Below, piece by piece: positions 1 to 9,490 of a stretch of 17,144 bases of DNA. The DNA is from Cudoniella acicularis (lineage: Eukaryota; Ascomycota; Leotiomycetes; Helotiales; Helotiaceae). Under the pieces are notes generated by a model. It worked only from the letters and a program-made list of their open reading frames with translations. It did no database searches and had not been told where the DNA came from. The first letter of the stretch is position 1. Each line of letters begins with the position of its first letter. The stretch covers positions 1 to 17,144 of the forward strand of contig JAAMPI010001244.1 of assembly GCA_013054445.1 (NCBI GenBank), written 5' to 3'. Both the position numbers and the translations under genes were made by a program.

Positions 1-870
1 TCGGGCTATGTACAGGCTTCATTATGTCGATAATTCAACACCACTTTTTCCCCTTTTCCGCCAAAGTCGGTTAGTGAGCCTAGCCGCTTCAACTCAGGCG
101 CTAATCACCCTCGGCTCACCTTTGACTCACTTAGATCCGCTAAGGTACCTAAACAGCTATGCAGTCCCAGAGAAGTATCCGCTACTCACTTACGTCTTTG
201 ATGTCCTAAGGACTTGACTAATAAGGCTAGATGCTCTCCTGGCGCCTTATAATACTATTTTTGTCAAGTTTTGACGATTATTCCGGGAAAGCCATGGCAC
301 ACCAACCCCTAACTTAATGGGCACCTTAATAGAAGCAGATTCAATCATTCAAAGCATCAATAAGGAAGTTTCTAGAAAGTAACATGTCGGAAATACTGCA
401 GCCTAAAGATGCTGTCGATATTACGACATCCGTGCTCCTAACGGCTGTGAAAGTACGGATCTAAGCAGGCAAGCTAGCTTTAAAAGTTAGCTTATAAGCC
501 ATCACTACGAACATCACCGACATTCGGATATAGAATGGTGGCTTGAAAGGAGATGTTCGAGATGGGCGACGGCCAATGTAGTTCGGCGTACAATTTTTAA
601 AAATGATTTTAAAGATGCCGTGCGGAGAAAGGTATGTGAAGTCTATAAAGACAGAACAAGTGCCCCTAATCCATAAATCCGTTCAAACTATTGCATCACT
701 GCCGAGCCAGGCCCGTATTCCATCAAATCATTGTCTTTGAAAATATACTCCCCTTCCATGATATCTTCCAGCCATCAACCTCGTACTTCATTATATCACA
801 CATCCCACCCAAATCCAGCACAACACCATAACTTTACTGAGCCAACCCCTCACACAAATCCAAACACTCC
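1..870. other. Gene-free left flank
   Basis: No supported gene. An open frame of 69 codons at 8-217 (+) has no recognisable motif and no splice context, so I do not call it. A perfect 10-bp palindrome AAGCTAGCTT sits at 471-480, followed by a partly complementary AT-rich stretch. The last ~200 bases before 871 are probably the 3' UTR of the minus-strand zinc-finger gene. Confidence 0.5.
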
Positions 871-3835
871 CTAGGCCCTAGTCTTACACATTAATACCGC
901 CGGCACATCCTCACCCTTATGCTTCAACAAAAAGTGCTTCCGCACATTATCCCGCCTCGACGACTCATGTCCGCAGTTCGGGCACTTGATCGCCTTGCAC
1001 CCCTCGTGCGCGGTCCTGATATGCCGCCGCAAGTTCACGCGTGCGTCTTTGCCGGTGTACGAATTCTCGCAGTTCGCGTAGTGACAGTGCGCTTTTGATG
1101 GAGCGGGAAGGTCACTGCCAGAGCTGGAGGAAGGGGTCGTGGAGTATTGGCGCTCATTGCTGGAGTTGGGGGAGGGGGGTGAGAGTCTGGGATTTTGTTA
1201 GCCTCAAGATCGATGAAGAACGGAGGAGAAGGAGGTTGGTATACTTTTGTTTTTTTGACGGGAGTGAGTTTAAGTTGGAAGACGAGTTGCTTTCAGGCCG
1301 TGGGGTGACAGGCTCCGCAGCTTGAATATTATTGATTGTGGTGAAGTTGACGTTGTTCTCGCCATTGCCCTCCTTTTGGAAGTTCTGTAATGCCCACTCG
1401 ATTTCTGTTGCCTCTGTCTTCTTGATGTACGCGGTTGAGTAGTCTTCTTGGTCAGTAGCATAGGTAGGGTATATCTGATCCCATGTCATTCGATCAGAAG
1501 CAGCTAGGCATCGTTTCAATGTCTTCGATACGATTGTGGTGAATGATGTGTAATCACAGGCAAGATGCTGCAGTCCAATATCAGTAACAGATTATCAACA
1601 GAAGCGGTGAAAGCTTACACGCGCGGTGGTGATAATATATTCTTCAATCTCTCTCACAGTGTGAAGACGACCAAGTCTCACAAAAGCGTCCGCCATGCAT
1701 AGCACAGCGTCAACAGACTCATCTGTCTCATCCAAGTCCTTTTTAATGGGTTTAAGAATTAGCTCCACGGCTCTAGTGACAAACTCGCCGAATTCTTGAA
1801 CGGGTCGAGTGTAGTCCTCGACTGCGTGTTTCTTGCGACGAGATGTGATGCCACAGCCGGATAGGTGGAATAGAAGATCTCCTAGGCTCGTGATGACTGC
1901 GCCCGTTAGTGAGGGCATATTGAAGTCAAGGGGGTGTATTGGAAGAGGAAGAAGAAAGCAGAAGGTGAAACACATACACTTCATAAACTCTACCGTGACT
2001 TGAAACATGATTGTCTCAATGAGACTTCCTAGCAAGAGCGGAACTGTAGGAACCTCATCTGCTTTTGGCGACAACGACTCTCTCTGAACTAGCACCTCGG
2101 AGGCTGTGACTGGCGGAGAGGTGCTACTCAATTCCTTCGGATCGAGTGTGCCAACAGGCTCGTTGAGCGGGAACATCTGGGGTGGGGGGTCTGGCAGATG
2201 TGTCGTTGGCGTGATGTTTGGCGGCTGCTTCTCAGATCCAGCGTCTATGTTGTTTTCCAATTGCGGATCACAGAAGTTCAAGAAATCCGCGAACATGAAA
2301 CTTTGATGTGTACTTGTTTCCTGCAAGAGTCCTATGAGATGGTCATGCAATCCGTGATCATGAGGCTGATTATCTGGGTTGAGGTGGGTGCCTGGAACTT
2401 GAAATGCAGACTGCATGTCGTTTTCAATGTTGAAGCAGTCGGAAGCTCGAGCTCGTTCGAGGAGGTTGAAGTCTGATGATGCGGTCATGTTGTATACCAA
2501 CATCGACGATGGGACATAGAGAGGCCCAGCCGACGCGTTGAATGTCAGACCAGGGGGAATCATGCTGCCCAGATGTGATTCTGACGGAGGCAGTGTTGAA
2601 TTGGCATCTTTTTCTTTTGAATGCTCCTCGAGGAAACTAATTTCCGGCCATAAAATCTTGACAGCCTGATCGTAGACAAGCCTATCCTTCTCTTTCTTGA
2701 TAGCCTGTCGCCATCGATCTGTATCAGCCAGGACCTGGGAACTTTCCATCCTCCTATACTTTTGGAGTAGCTTGGACATAATATAGGATAGACAGGTGAA
2801 GGCAAAGATCTCCTTCAAAGACTGAGGTTCTTGGCCGTCAAGCACGTCTCCAAAGGTCGCTATGCCTGTATTAAGCATTCCTTTCGGGCCGCTGTACATT
2901 CGTCTCAGCATTTTGATTCCTCTTGAGTTGTGATTGGCAGTAAGTCTGAGGAACTTCATGTAGTGAGCTCTGGATGAAAGGCGAAGTTCCTGTAGCGTTG
3001 CCCATTGAAACTCCTGTGGAACTTTCTTAGCAATCATTGGTGGTTCGTCGATCTCCACATTTGCTGTCTCCGCTGAATGGACTTCATTGGTTGTAGGTAA
3101 TTCCTTGCGGCACGTATACTGCTGGTTCTCGCGGCCTCTCTCTCCGAATGAGTGGGCTGGAATTGACCCATATGCCACGCCAGTCGACTGCTCTAGGGCT
3201 GGGTTTGGTGGAGAAAAAATGTCGGACCGCTCTGGCCCAGGCCACTCAAACCTTTCATTACGAAACGGGATCTCCAAGGAATCGTTGTTGGCGTCAGCCA
3301 ACGAGGGGGCCATACCATCTTCAAAGAATTGATTTATGTGAGAATCGTGGAGACAATCTAGGGCAGCATCTAGGGTAGCTTGTTTCCCGGGAGTCTTGTA
3401 CACCCTCTCCCCTCTTTCCCTACGGTTCCCACTTTGCGACTCGAGCTCTAGCAGTCCCCTGGGAGATTTGCCGTGAATTCGACTCAAGGGTGTTTTCTCG
3501 TTCGGCCCTTCGAATGAATTCAGATAGTTAACACCAGCTTGAAGACCGTCTACTTCGCTGCGAAATTCGTACCTGGCGGCCAAATGTTTGTTGACAAGAT
3601 GCTCCTCGACTTTCGGTGTGTCCCCAGAATAGATATTAGGTGTATCCCCAGAATAGATACCAAAAGGTGCGTATTCGGTAGGCATAACCTTTAATGCTGC
3701 TTTATAGCAGATGCAGGCAGAGTAGCCGCATCTCCCACAGGTGGAGACGGGCGGGCCCAATCTTGACGAACCCATTGTCAGATTGGATTGAGACACCGAG
3801 AAATCGGTATCCTCCACGGCGTAGTGAGGATTCAA
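871..3835 (-). CDS. C2H2-type zinc-finger protein (four exons, ~924 aa), putative nuclear regulator
   Basis: Seen: exons 3835-1978, 1896-1619, 1567-1245 and 1186-871 join in frame to 925 codons including the stop. Introns are 1897-1977 (GTATGT, CTAAC branch site, 81 nt), 1568-1618 (GTAAGC, 51 nt) and 1187-1244 (GTATAC, CTAAC, 58 nt). The last exon carries two fingers: C854-x4-C859-x15-H875-x4-H880 and C888-x2-C891-x12-H904-x4-H909. A cysteine cluster, CGRCGYSACIC, lies at residues 33-43. Residues ~70-85 hold an 8-residue tandem repeat (IYSGDTPN/IYSGDTPK). The middle is long, polar and Pro/Ser-rich; a helical block precedes the fingers. Known: C2H2 fingers usually bind DNA. Inferred: a nuclear transcription regulator; targets unknown. 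Met21 is an alternative start. Stopping at the end of the first long open frame would miss both fingers. Confidence 0.8.
3615..3662. repeat. 24-bp tandem repeat, two copies, inside the zinc-finger gene
   Basis: Units 3615-3638 and 3639-3662 differ at three positions. On the minus strand they encode the repeated IYSGDTP segment. The unit is a multiple of three, so copy number can change without breaking the frame. Confidence 0.85.
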
Positions 3836-4243
3836 AGCAAAGGCAAAAGTGATGAGAAAGAAGGATGAAAGGAATTGGCCTTGCGGCGAGAGCAGCCATG
3901 TTTTATTATCTTCGCAGCCCTGGGAGGACTGTAGCTGTTACTGGTTCGCCTACTGACCCGCCTTGCGCCTGGAGGACTTTTTCCCTGAAAGTGCAGGCAT
4001 GCTTGCATGAAACTTCACTTTGCCTGGGATAATCACCTGACTTTATGGAAGGGGTCGAAGGGGCGAGCTGAAACATGGAGCCTGGAGCCCTGACGATTTT
4101 TGCTCCACCATTTTCATCCCGAACCACCTCTCCATATTTTCCAACCAACCCAGGGCTTTATGAGTGAATAATCGGATCATGACTCACAATGGCCACAATA
4201 GCTTTATAACGAACCTCTCATTCTTATATCAATGAACCCAAGC

Positions 4244-4265
4244 GAGAGTCGGCTGAGAGTCGGCT
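4244..4265. repeat. Perfect 11-bp direct tandem duplication
   Basis: GAGAGTCGGCT occurs twice back to back, at 4244-4254 and 4255-4265. Confidence 0.9.
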
Positions 4266-4276
4266 GTGACCGGCCT

Positions 4277-4554
4277 GTCCATTTGTCCTCCGGCTGCAAT
4301 ACGTGTGTCCTCTCGCTTGGAATAAATATGGCTGGCCTCTGATTTAAACCCCGCTTGTCCTATCGTATGACTCCCTATTGTCCTCTCTGTCCTCCAACTT
4401 ACTGCTTTATTCCCCCCAGACGAGAAAGTCCTCGCTCTTGTCCTCTCGCCCTGATACTTCTGATTTTGTACCACTTTCTTACTAGCAGTTGTCCCTGACA
4501 GGAAATAACTTCTTGCGCCATGTTGTTGTCCTCTCATTCAAGAAGATGTCCTCC
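4277..4554. repeat. Interspersed GTCCTC(TC) motif array
   Basis: About ten copies of GTCC-containing words lie in 280 bp, all on the same strand. TTGTCCTCTC is exact at 4378-4387, 4438-4447 and 4526-4535. Variants are TTGTCCTC at 4283, GTCCTCTC at 4307, TTGTCCTATC at 4355, GTCCTCC at 4389, GTCCTCGC at 4428 and GTCCTCC at 4548. Spacing is irregular, so this is not a simple satellite. It may be a binding-site cluster or repeat debris. Confidence 0.6.
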
Positions 4555-4676
4555 AAATGCGAGCCTTTACTTAAGAGCCAAAGTGCGGTCGCTTCCTCCA
4601 TAAGATTTCCTCATGCTCCTTCAACAGTAAAGAAATTACAACATCGTCCCCTACTCGAGCTCTGATCTCAATACTA

Positions 4677-5570
4677 CTATTTTAAACATTTCACTCTGCA
4701 CGCTTCATTGGATACGAACCGGGGTTGAGATTCGCGGAAGATGTCAACCATTCTAATTGCAAATACCCTTTCAATCGAACAGAGCCGCGTCATGTCTTCA
4801 AATTCGACCACATCATCCACACGTCCTGAACACTCAGTCCCTTCAGCTTCCAAGGATACAAGGTATTTATTCATCTCTTCCCAATCACCGGGATCGATCA
4901 TTGATTTGAGATGTCCTAGCCATTCCGCATGCTCTTGCCGTGATCAGGCAAGGTTGACTTCACGAGTTGGCAATTCTTCAACGTCAGTGTCTATGTTGGA
5001 TCTGTGGGCGTCTGAAAATCGTAAGGAGATGTTGACATTCGTTGAGCGGCTGGAAAAGAAGAATTGGGGGCCTGAGAAGTCCCGGCTCTAGGGTGTGGTC
5101 AGACAGGGAGCAAGTACTGCGTGATGGTGGCGTCAGCGTCAGGGGCTGCGAAGATCTGGGGTATATGCAAGATACGCGTTCTTTGCTTGATGGATTTGAC
5201 AGAGACCGATCTCATTGATCATGTCGTAGCTGTGTGGCGAGCCGAGAAAATCAATAGATTTATTAGCGCTGATTCCAATCTCAGTCTCAAAACTAAGATT
5301 ACAATCACCGCAAGTCCTCGACATTTGATATGCGCGGAGATGCACAGATTTATATATTATGAACTCCAGTTCAAGGACGCCAGTGGCGGACGCAACACCC
5401 CATACATCCCTTTCCCATACCCAATGAATGGTAGTGGGGTACCAGAGGAACCCTAGTTGCTGACTTTGCGATCTAAATTCTCGAAGTGAAGCGGGACGGA
5501 ACATCGTGGGATCAGATTGGCGACCCTCTAAGGTTATACCCTGGGCAAGGTTGATTGTCTCATCTTTCAC
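4677..5570 (-). pseudogene. Probable decayed gene of unknown function
   Basis: Not recognised. Two open stretches lie in the same minus-strand frame: 5570-5139 (143 codons, starting MKDETINLAQ) and roughly 5048-4677. The second reads as plausible protein (for example EHAEWLGHLKSMIDPGDWEE) but is cut by a TGA at 4946-4944 with good-looking sequence on both sides. A possible acceptor, TTTTCCAG, ends just before 5048, so part of the gap could be an intron, but no intron explains the TGA. A CGA-to-TGA change, as made by fungal repeat-induced point mutation (RIP), would fit. The opposite strand also has open frames (4741-5091, 5121-5456) that look less protein-like. Sense and reality of the gene are both uncertain. 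Confidence 0.35.
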
Positions 5571-5742
5571 TTGTCAGATTGAATTTTGGAGGGCTATTTC
5601 TTGTTATACTAATGTTACTTCGCGATAACTAGTCGGGACGGAACAAAACCGTTTGCGCCGACTTGGGGGTAGAGGCCTCTAAGGAGTGAGTTTTTACCGC
5701 TGACTATTACATACTTAGGCCGACTGGAGAGATTTTGCTGTT

Positions 5743-5875
5743 TCCAAAGTGTACTTTGGAGACGGCCGTAGTGCCTAGAAGGGTCTGGGGCATCGAAGTT
5801 AGTCGCCAAGCTTCGCTTCTCCAAAGTCCAGTTTCCCTAAAGAGTTTGGAGAGTTTCATCCAAGGTCTTTGGAGA
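5743..5875. repeat. Cluster of TTTGGAGA / TCTCCAAA inverted repeats
   Basis: TCCAAAGT (5743-5750) and ACTTTGGA (5753-5760) form a perfect 8+8 inverted repeat with a 2-nt centre. TCTCCAAA at 5818-5825 pairs with TTTGGAGA at 5845-5852 across 19 nt. A further TTTGGAGA lies at 5868-5875, and the first hairpin also extends to TTTGGAGA at 5755-5762. The origin is unknown; remnant transposon ends are possible. Confidence 0.65.
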
Positions 5876-6262
5876 AAATAAACCTTGGAAACACATCCGG
5901 ATTCCTACTTTAGGCTGTGATCCACGGGACCACGAAGGTAGAGATAGCTTTGACTGGGTTTGGCTGTATGTCGCTACTGTACGACACATTGCTTTCAGGT
6001 ATGAATTCGTTTATCGTATTAATTAGAATATAAGATAAGCTTTTCGAATAAGGCAAATAACTTAGTAAGATATGGTTCTATTTGAAGTTTAGATGTACTT
6101 TTTATTCATAAGATATTATCTTGTAGTCTAATATAGTATGGGAGGAATTAGCATGAAGCGATATCCTTAAATTATATCACTCTAAAATATCCTACTCCGA
6201 AGTACAAGAGGCTGTATGGGGCATTGGTCAAACCTGTAATTTGTGAGTGCCTCCAAACAACC

Positions 6263-6301
6263 TTACTACCATGCATGACTGCCTGCAGTTCCCGGTAGTA
6301 A
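6263..6301. repeat. Hairpin with perfect 8-bp arms
   Basis: TTACTACC (6263-6270) and GGTAGTAA (6294-6301) are perfect reverse complements separated by 23 nt. The loop holds the small palindromes ATGCAT and CTGCAG. Confidence 0.6.
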
Positions 6302-6763
6302 TCGGCAACCACAATACTTTTGAGCAGAAAACCGACAATTTATATTCAAACGTATAATATATTCGAAATTTCACTTGTAGTACTCATCAATTTAAAGTTA
6401 GATAAGGTCGCGAGTTAAAGAGGTGAAAAAGGAGGAAGATTCAGAATTCTAAACACATGACATACGGCCAGCCCCTATAATTTAGCGAGTGACAGCCCTA
6501 TTACATTTGGAATCACTTTTTATAGAGGTGGACTGTTAACAGTTATAAAGCAACAAAATGATTTATGCTTTAAGGTTAATGTATTAAGTTGCAATCGTCA
6601 CAGGTAAAAGTTAGTGGGTGGTCGCTAGCTTAGGGGGGGCTTGGACGCTATAAATTAGCGACGAAGCATCTGCCGCACAAAAGGGATCAAGATGTTAACG
6701 CCGGCCATGATCGCTCTTATCCTTATAGAAAATGTATCAGCTTCTCTAGCGAGTGCGCAGCAG

Positions 6764-7265
6764 CCGTATCCGCTGTATCTAGTATAGAAATTTGCATCCG
6801 TAACATAACTAATATTTTATTATAGCCGATATAATCAATTCTAGCTACAAATTACTCTAGTTTTCTTTCTTGACTAAGAAATAATTATAATATAAAGTAA
6901 TAGTTTTATTTTCGAGACTAGATTAGAAATGAAACTATTTTAATTATTTATTCGCTATTATATAGCTCTTTAAATATTCGTTAATACTCCTGTTTAATTA
7001 TATTCAACGCTCGTAAAGTTTAAAGTTAAAATTCGGTCGATTTAGCGAAACTCTATGCCCGGTCGCGACCGGTATACCGTAGCTATGCACGCATTTATTG
7101 CCTAAGTATGTAGGCGTGGATAGATCGTATGCGTCTGCTGCCCTGTGAAGCAGCTATTTCGGGTTTACTAGCTATAATATATAGCAGAGGCAATTTGTAA
7201 CCGTTGCGCATTGTGGTCATATTATACTTAAAGTTGTGGCGGATGCAAGGTTACAGCGGAGACGG
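6764..7265. mobile_element. Degenerate inverted-repeat element (~0.5 kb, MITE-like)
   Basis: CCGTATCCGCTGTA at 6764-6777 matches the reverse complement of 7252-7265 at 13 of 14 positions. TTGCATCCG at 6792-6800 matches the reverse complement of 7240-7248 exactly. The two arm blocks are in mirrored order, separated by 14 nt on the left and 3 nt on the right. The ~440-bp interior is AT-rich, with no reading frame. Similar GGAT-containing words continue outside the right arm (7266-7300), so the true ends may lie further out. Known: short non-autonomous DNA transposons have this form. Inferred: a decayed element. I could not define a target-site duplication. Confidence 0.5.
7059..7072. repeat. 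14-bp perfect GC-rich palindrome
   Basis: CCGGTCGCGACCGG equals its own reverse complement. It directly abuts a second palindrome, CGGTATACCG (7070-7079), and stands in the middle of the AT-rich inverted-repeat element. Confidence 0.75.
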
Positions 7266-7874
7266 CCGGATTAACGGATACAGGATGGATGTAGAGCGGA
7301 TGCGAGACCCTATCCCCTCCGCTGCCGCCAGGCTTGTACCTAGAAGTAAAAGTCGTAAAAGTTGTATAACACTACAATAGAGAAAACTTTTAGAATTTAA
7401 AACATTCTCAACATAAAGAATTTTAACTTAGCTATAAACTTATAAAAAAATTAGAGGTTTTTCTTTCGTGGTTATTTTTTTATCGTGAGGTGTTTATCAC
7501 TTGTCCTGCGTGCAGGGCTGCTCGCAACGAAGGGATACATTTCCTTTAAGGATCCTCGGGTGCGCCTGCAAAATCACCCGACCCGCCAAGGGCGCTCAGG
7601 AAATATTAATCCTCAGTGAAGTTTCCTGGTTCGCCAAATAGATATCTCTACGGCACTGCAAACTATATTACGCGCTGGAGCTCCGTTGAAACCGCGACGC
7701 TTTGTGGGACGCAGTTATTTGTTTATCGGCATCAGGTTTTTATTCATTTGAATAGTCGTCGGTAAGACTGTGTTTCGTAGGCTCGTCAATGAAGCCACTA
7801 CTAAAACCTCAATATTATCAGCCCCGTCGAAACGTGAACATTAACAACTCCGCAGAACCACAAAATCGTCAATC

Positions 7875-8497
7875 ATGGCAACACTCTCGGCTGTGTTCAA
7901 TGCGGCGGACAAATCCACACCTGGTCACTATAAACCTGCTCAATCGGCCCTGCTCCTCTGGACTTCCACTCTATGTTTATTCAAAAAGCCGGCGGAACAA
8001 AAGCTCTCGAAGTGGCTGCCAAGATGAGGGCCTGGGCAAAATAGCGGGGCATTCAGGTCATCCACTGCCTGGTCGACACCAACGCGATACCACCCCCGAC
8101 TTGTAAGGACACAGACAGACTCGTAAGTGTCGTCGGTGCCAGGAAATCAAGCGGTGGTGAGGAGCCTGCCGAGCTGCTCGAAGGCGGCGGTGACGATGAT
8201 GTCACATTCACCAAAAGGCCAGGTTACGCGTCTGCGCTCAAATCGCCCAGCCTAAATGACTTCCTGCAAACGAAGGATATCAAGTCGCTGATTCTTACTG
8301 GGCTGAGCATGTCAGTGTGTGTTTTGAGGATTACGATTACGGCCAGCGATGAGAAATACGTGGTGACAGTCATCTCTGATGGTTGTGCCGACCCGGCCGA
8401 GGGTGTACACGACATTATTGTGGGAAAAGTGTTGAACAATAGGGGATATGTTGCCACTGCTGCTGAGTTCCAAGAAGGGTTTGCAAACGAGAAATGA
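7875..8497 (+). pseudogene. Isochorismatase-family cysteine hydrolase, broken by a frameshift and a nonsense codon
   Basis: Translation starts MATLSAVFNAADKSTPGHY and runs in one frame to about 7960. There a single base appears lost (CTCCTCTGG), and the reading continues in another frame with LDFHSMFIQKAGG. A TAG at 8042-8044 then interrupts that frame. After it, the frame runs open to TGA at 8495-8497, with GIQVIHCLVDTNA, FTKRPGYASAL, VTVISDGCADPAEGVHD and RGYVATAAEFQEGF. These are hallmarks of the isochorismatase-like hydrolase fold. The presumed catalytic triad codons survive: Asp 7961-7963, Lys 8213-8215 and Cys 8318-8320. The cysteine loop reads LSMSVCV, where a small residue normally precedes Cys, which suggests further drift. 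The intact enzyme would be a cytosolic hydrolase of ~200 residues; its substrate cannot be told. No intron accounts for either lesion. Confidence 0.82.
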
Positions 8498-9490
8498 GGT
8501 TTGTGGCGGCATATAGGTTCTATTCAAATGCCGTGGATATTTTGACAAGCGGTTTTCGACAGCAGGAAATTTATAAGAGATACAGAGGGACATGATTTCG
8601 AAACCGATCCGTGATACTGCGTGATGGATTTAGTCGTATTTACCTGTACTGCGCGAGTCTTGCCCCTTTATCCTCGCTTAGCGCCTGATCAGAGTAGAGG
8701 TGCCGCATTGCTATTCCATAACAACAATTAATTCTCAAGTATTTTACGACCCCAAAAACATTTGCAAAAGGTGTATTATATGCGTGACCTATATAAAGTA
8801 GTTGCACCCTACTCTAGCTTCGTTTGGATTGTTCGGCGTAGGATTCATCTATTAGGGTCTTTCGTCACTAACCTGTAGGGGATTATACGCCATAAATCTC
8901 AGCGATTCCTCACTAAAATACAGCGGGGTCTCCTCGCCGAGGCCTTAGTCTCCGGGCAGTTTAAGGGGCAGCACAAATATAGCACATTGCAAATCAATAG
9001 GACTTAGATAGGCTGCGTGATGGGTATAGTTTCTCTTGTCTTGTCTCTTGCTGTATTCGTAATTTTCGACACTTTTATTGGCATTAAGTTGTATTGGGTT
9101 GTGAATCCTATAATGTTGTGTTACGGATTTGACGTCAGTGTGCGACGTGTGGGTCACAAAAAGAAGGGAGGGGAAGTAGATAAACACCTACCTAGCTTAG
9201 GTAATACAGCACACAAAAAGCTCAGGATTAGGAGTTGAATTTTGTTTGGAAAAAGTGTAAGTTTTTATTAGAAACGCTGATGGTTGAGGATGAGGATGCG
9301 CTAACCTGACAACGGCAGTGATACAGGTATGTGTGGGTATCGCTATTTTATATACAAAACAAAGTAAAACCACCAGTAGGATATTTATGCTTTTTAAACA
9401 CCAAGTTTGGATTTCGACCTTTTTGTCCCTCTCATCTTGAAAGAGCGAACCAGCGTGTCTGTCCATGGATGGAGAGGAGAGAAAGATTAT
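8498..9490. other. Gene-free interval between the broken hydrolase and the Vma22-like locus
   Basis: No supported gene. A TATA-box-like TATATAAA stands at 8790-8797 on the plus strand but no credible open frame follows. Short open frames (8945-9187 -, 9017-9238 +, 9197-9466 -) lack motifs. The stretch just below 9491 is probably 3' UTR of the minus-strand locus. Confidence 0.5.

Larger units (their letters stand above)
3836..4676. other. Non-coding interval with a GTCCTC motif cluster
   Basis: Upstream region of the minus-strand zinc-finger gene. Open frames of 80 codons (3906-4148, -) and 102 codons (4229-4537, -) show no domain and low-complexity content, so I do not call them genes. The segment contains a perfect 11-bp tandem duplication (4244-4265) and a run of GTCCT(C) motifs at 4277-4554, listed separately. 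Confidence 0.5.
5571..7788. other. AT-rich gene-free block (repeat graveyard)
   Basis: More than 2 kb without a supported gene. From about 6000 to 7500 the sequence is rich in TA and AT runs, with isolated GC-richer modules near 6690-6770, 7040-7140 and 7230-7330. This patchwork is typical of old mutated transposons in ascomycetes. Discrete structures inside it (hairpins, inverted-repeat element, palindrome) are listed separately. No transposase could be read. Confidence 0.6.

Noticed and set aside
8..217. 69-codon open frame at the left edge (+)
   Set aside because: No motif, no splice context and no flanking signals; length is within chance for this composition.
2106..2476. Plus-strand open frames inside the zinc-finger gene
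   Set aside because: Antisense shadows of a well-supported minus-strand exon; Gly/Val/Cys-biased without a domain.
4229..4537. 102-codon minus-strand frame over the GTCCTC cluster
   Set aside because: Its content follows the repeated DNA word; no domain, no credible context.
8309..8497. Short stand-alone 62-aa gene
   Set aside because: It is the C-terminal part of the broken isochorismatase-family gene, not an independent gene.
9017..9238. Small membrane protein (hydrophobic N-terminus, basic tail)
   Set aside because: Hydrophobicity follows from T-rich DNA; no splice or conservation evidence, and other frames are equally open.
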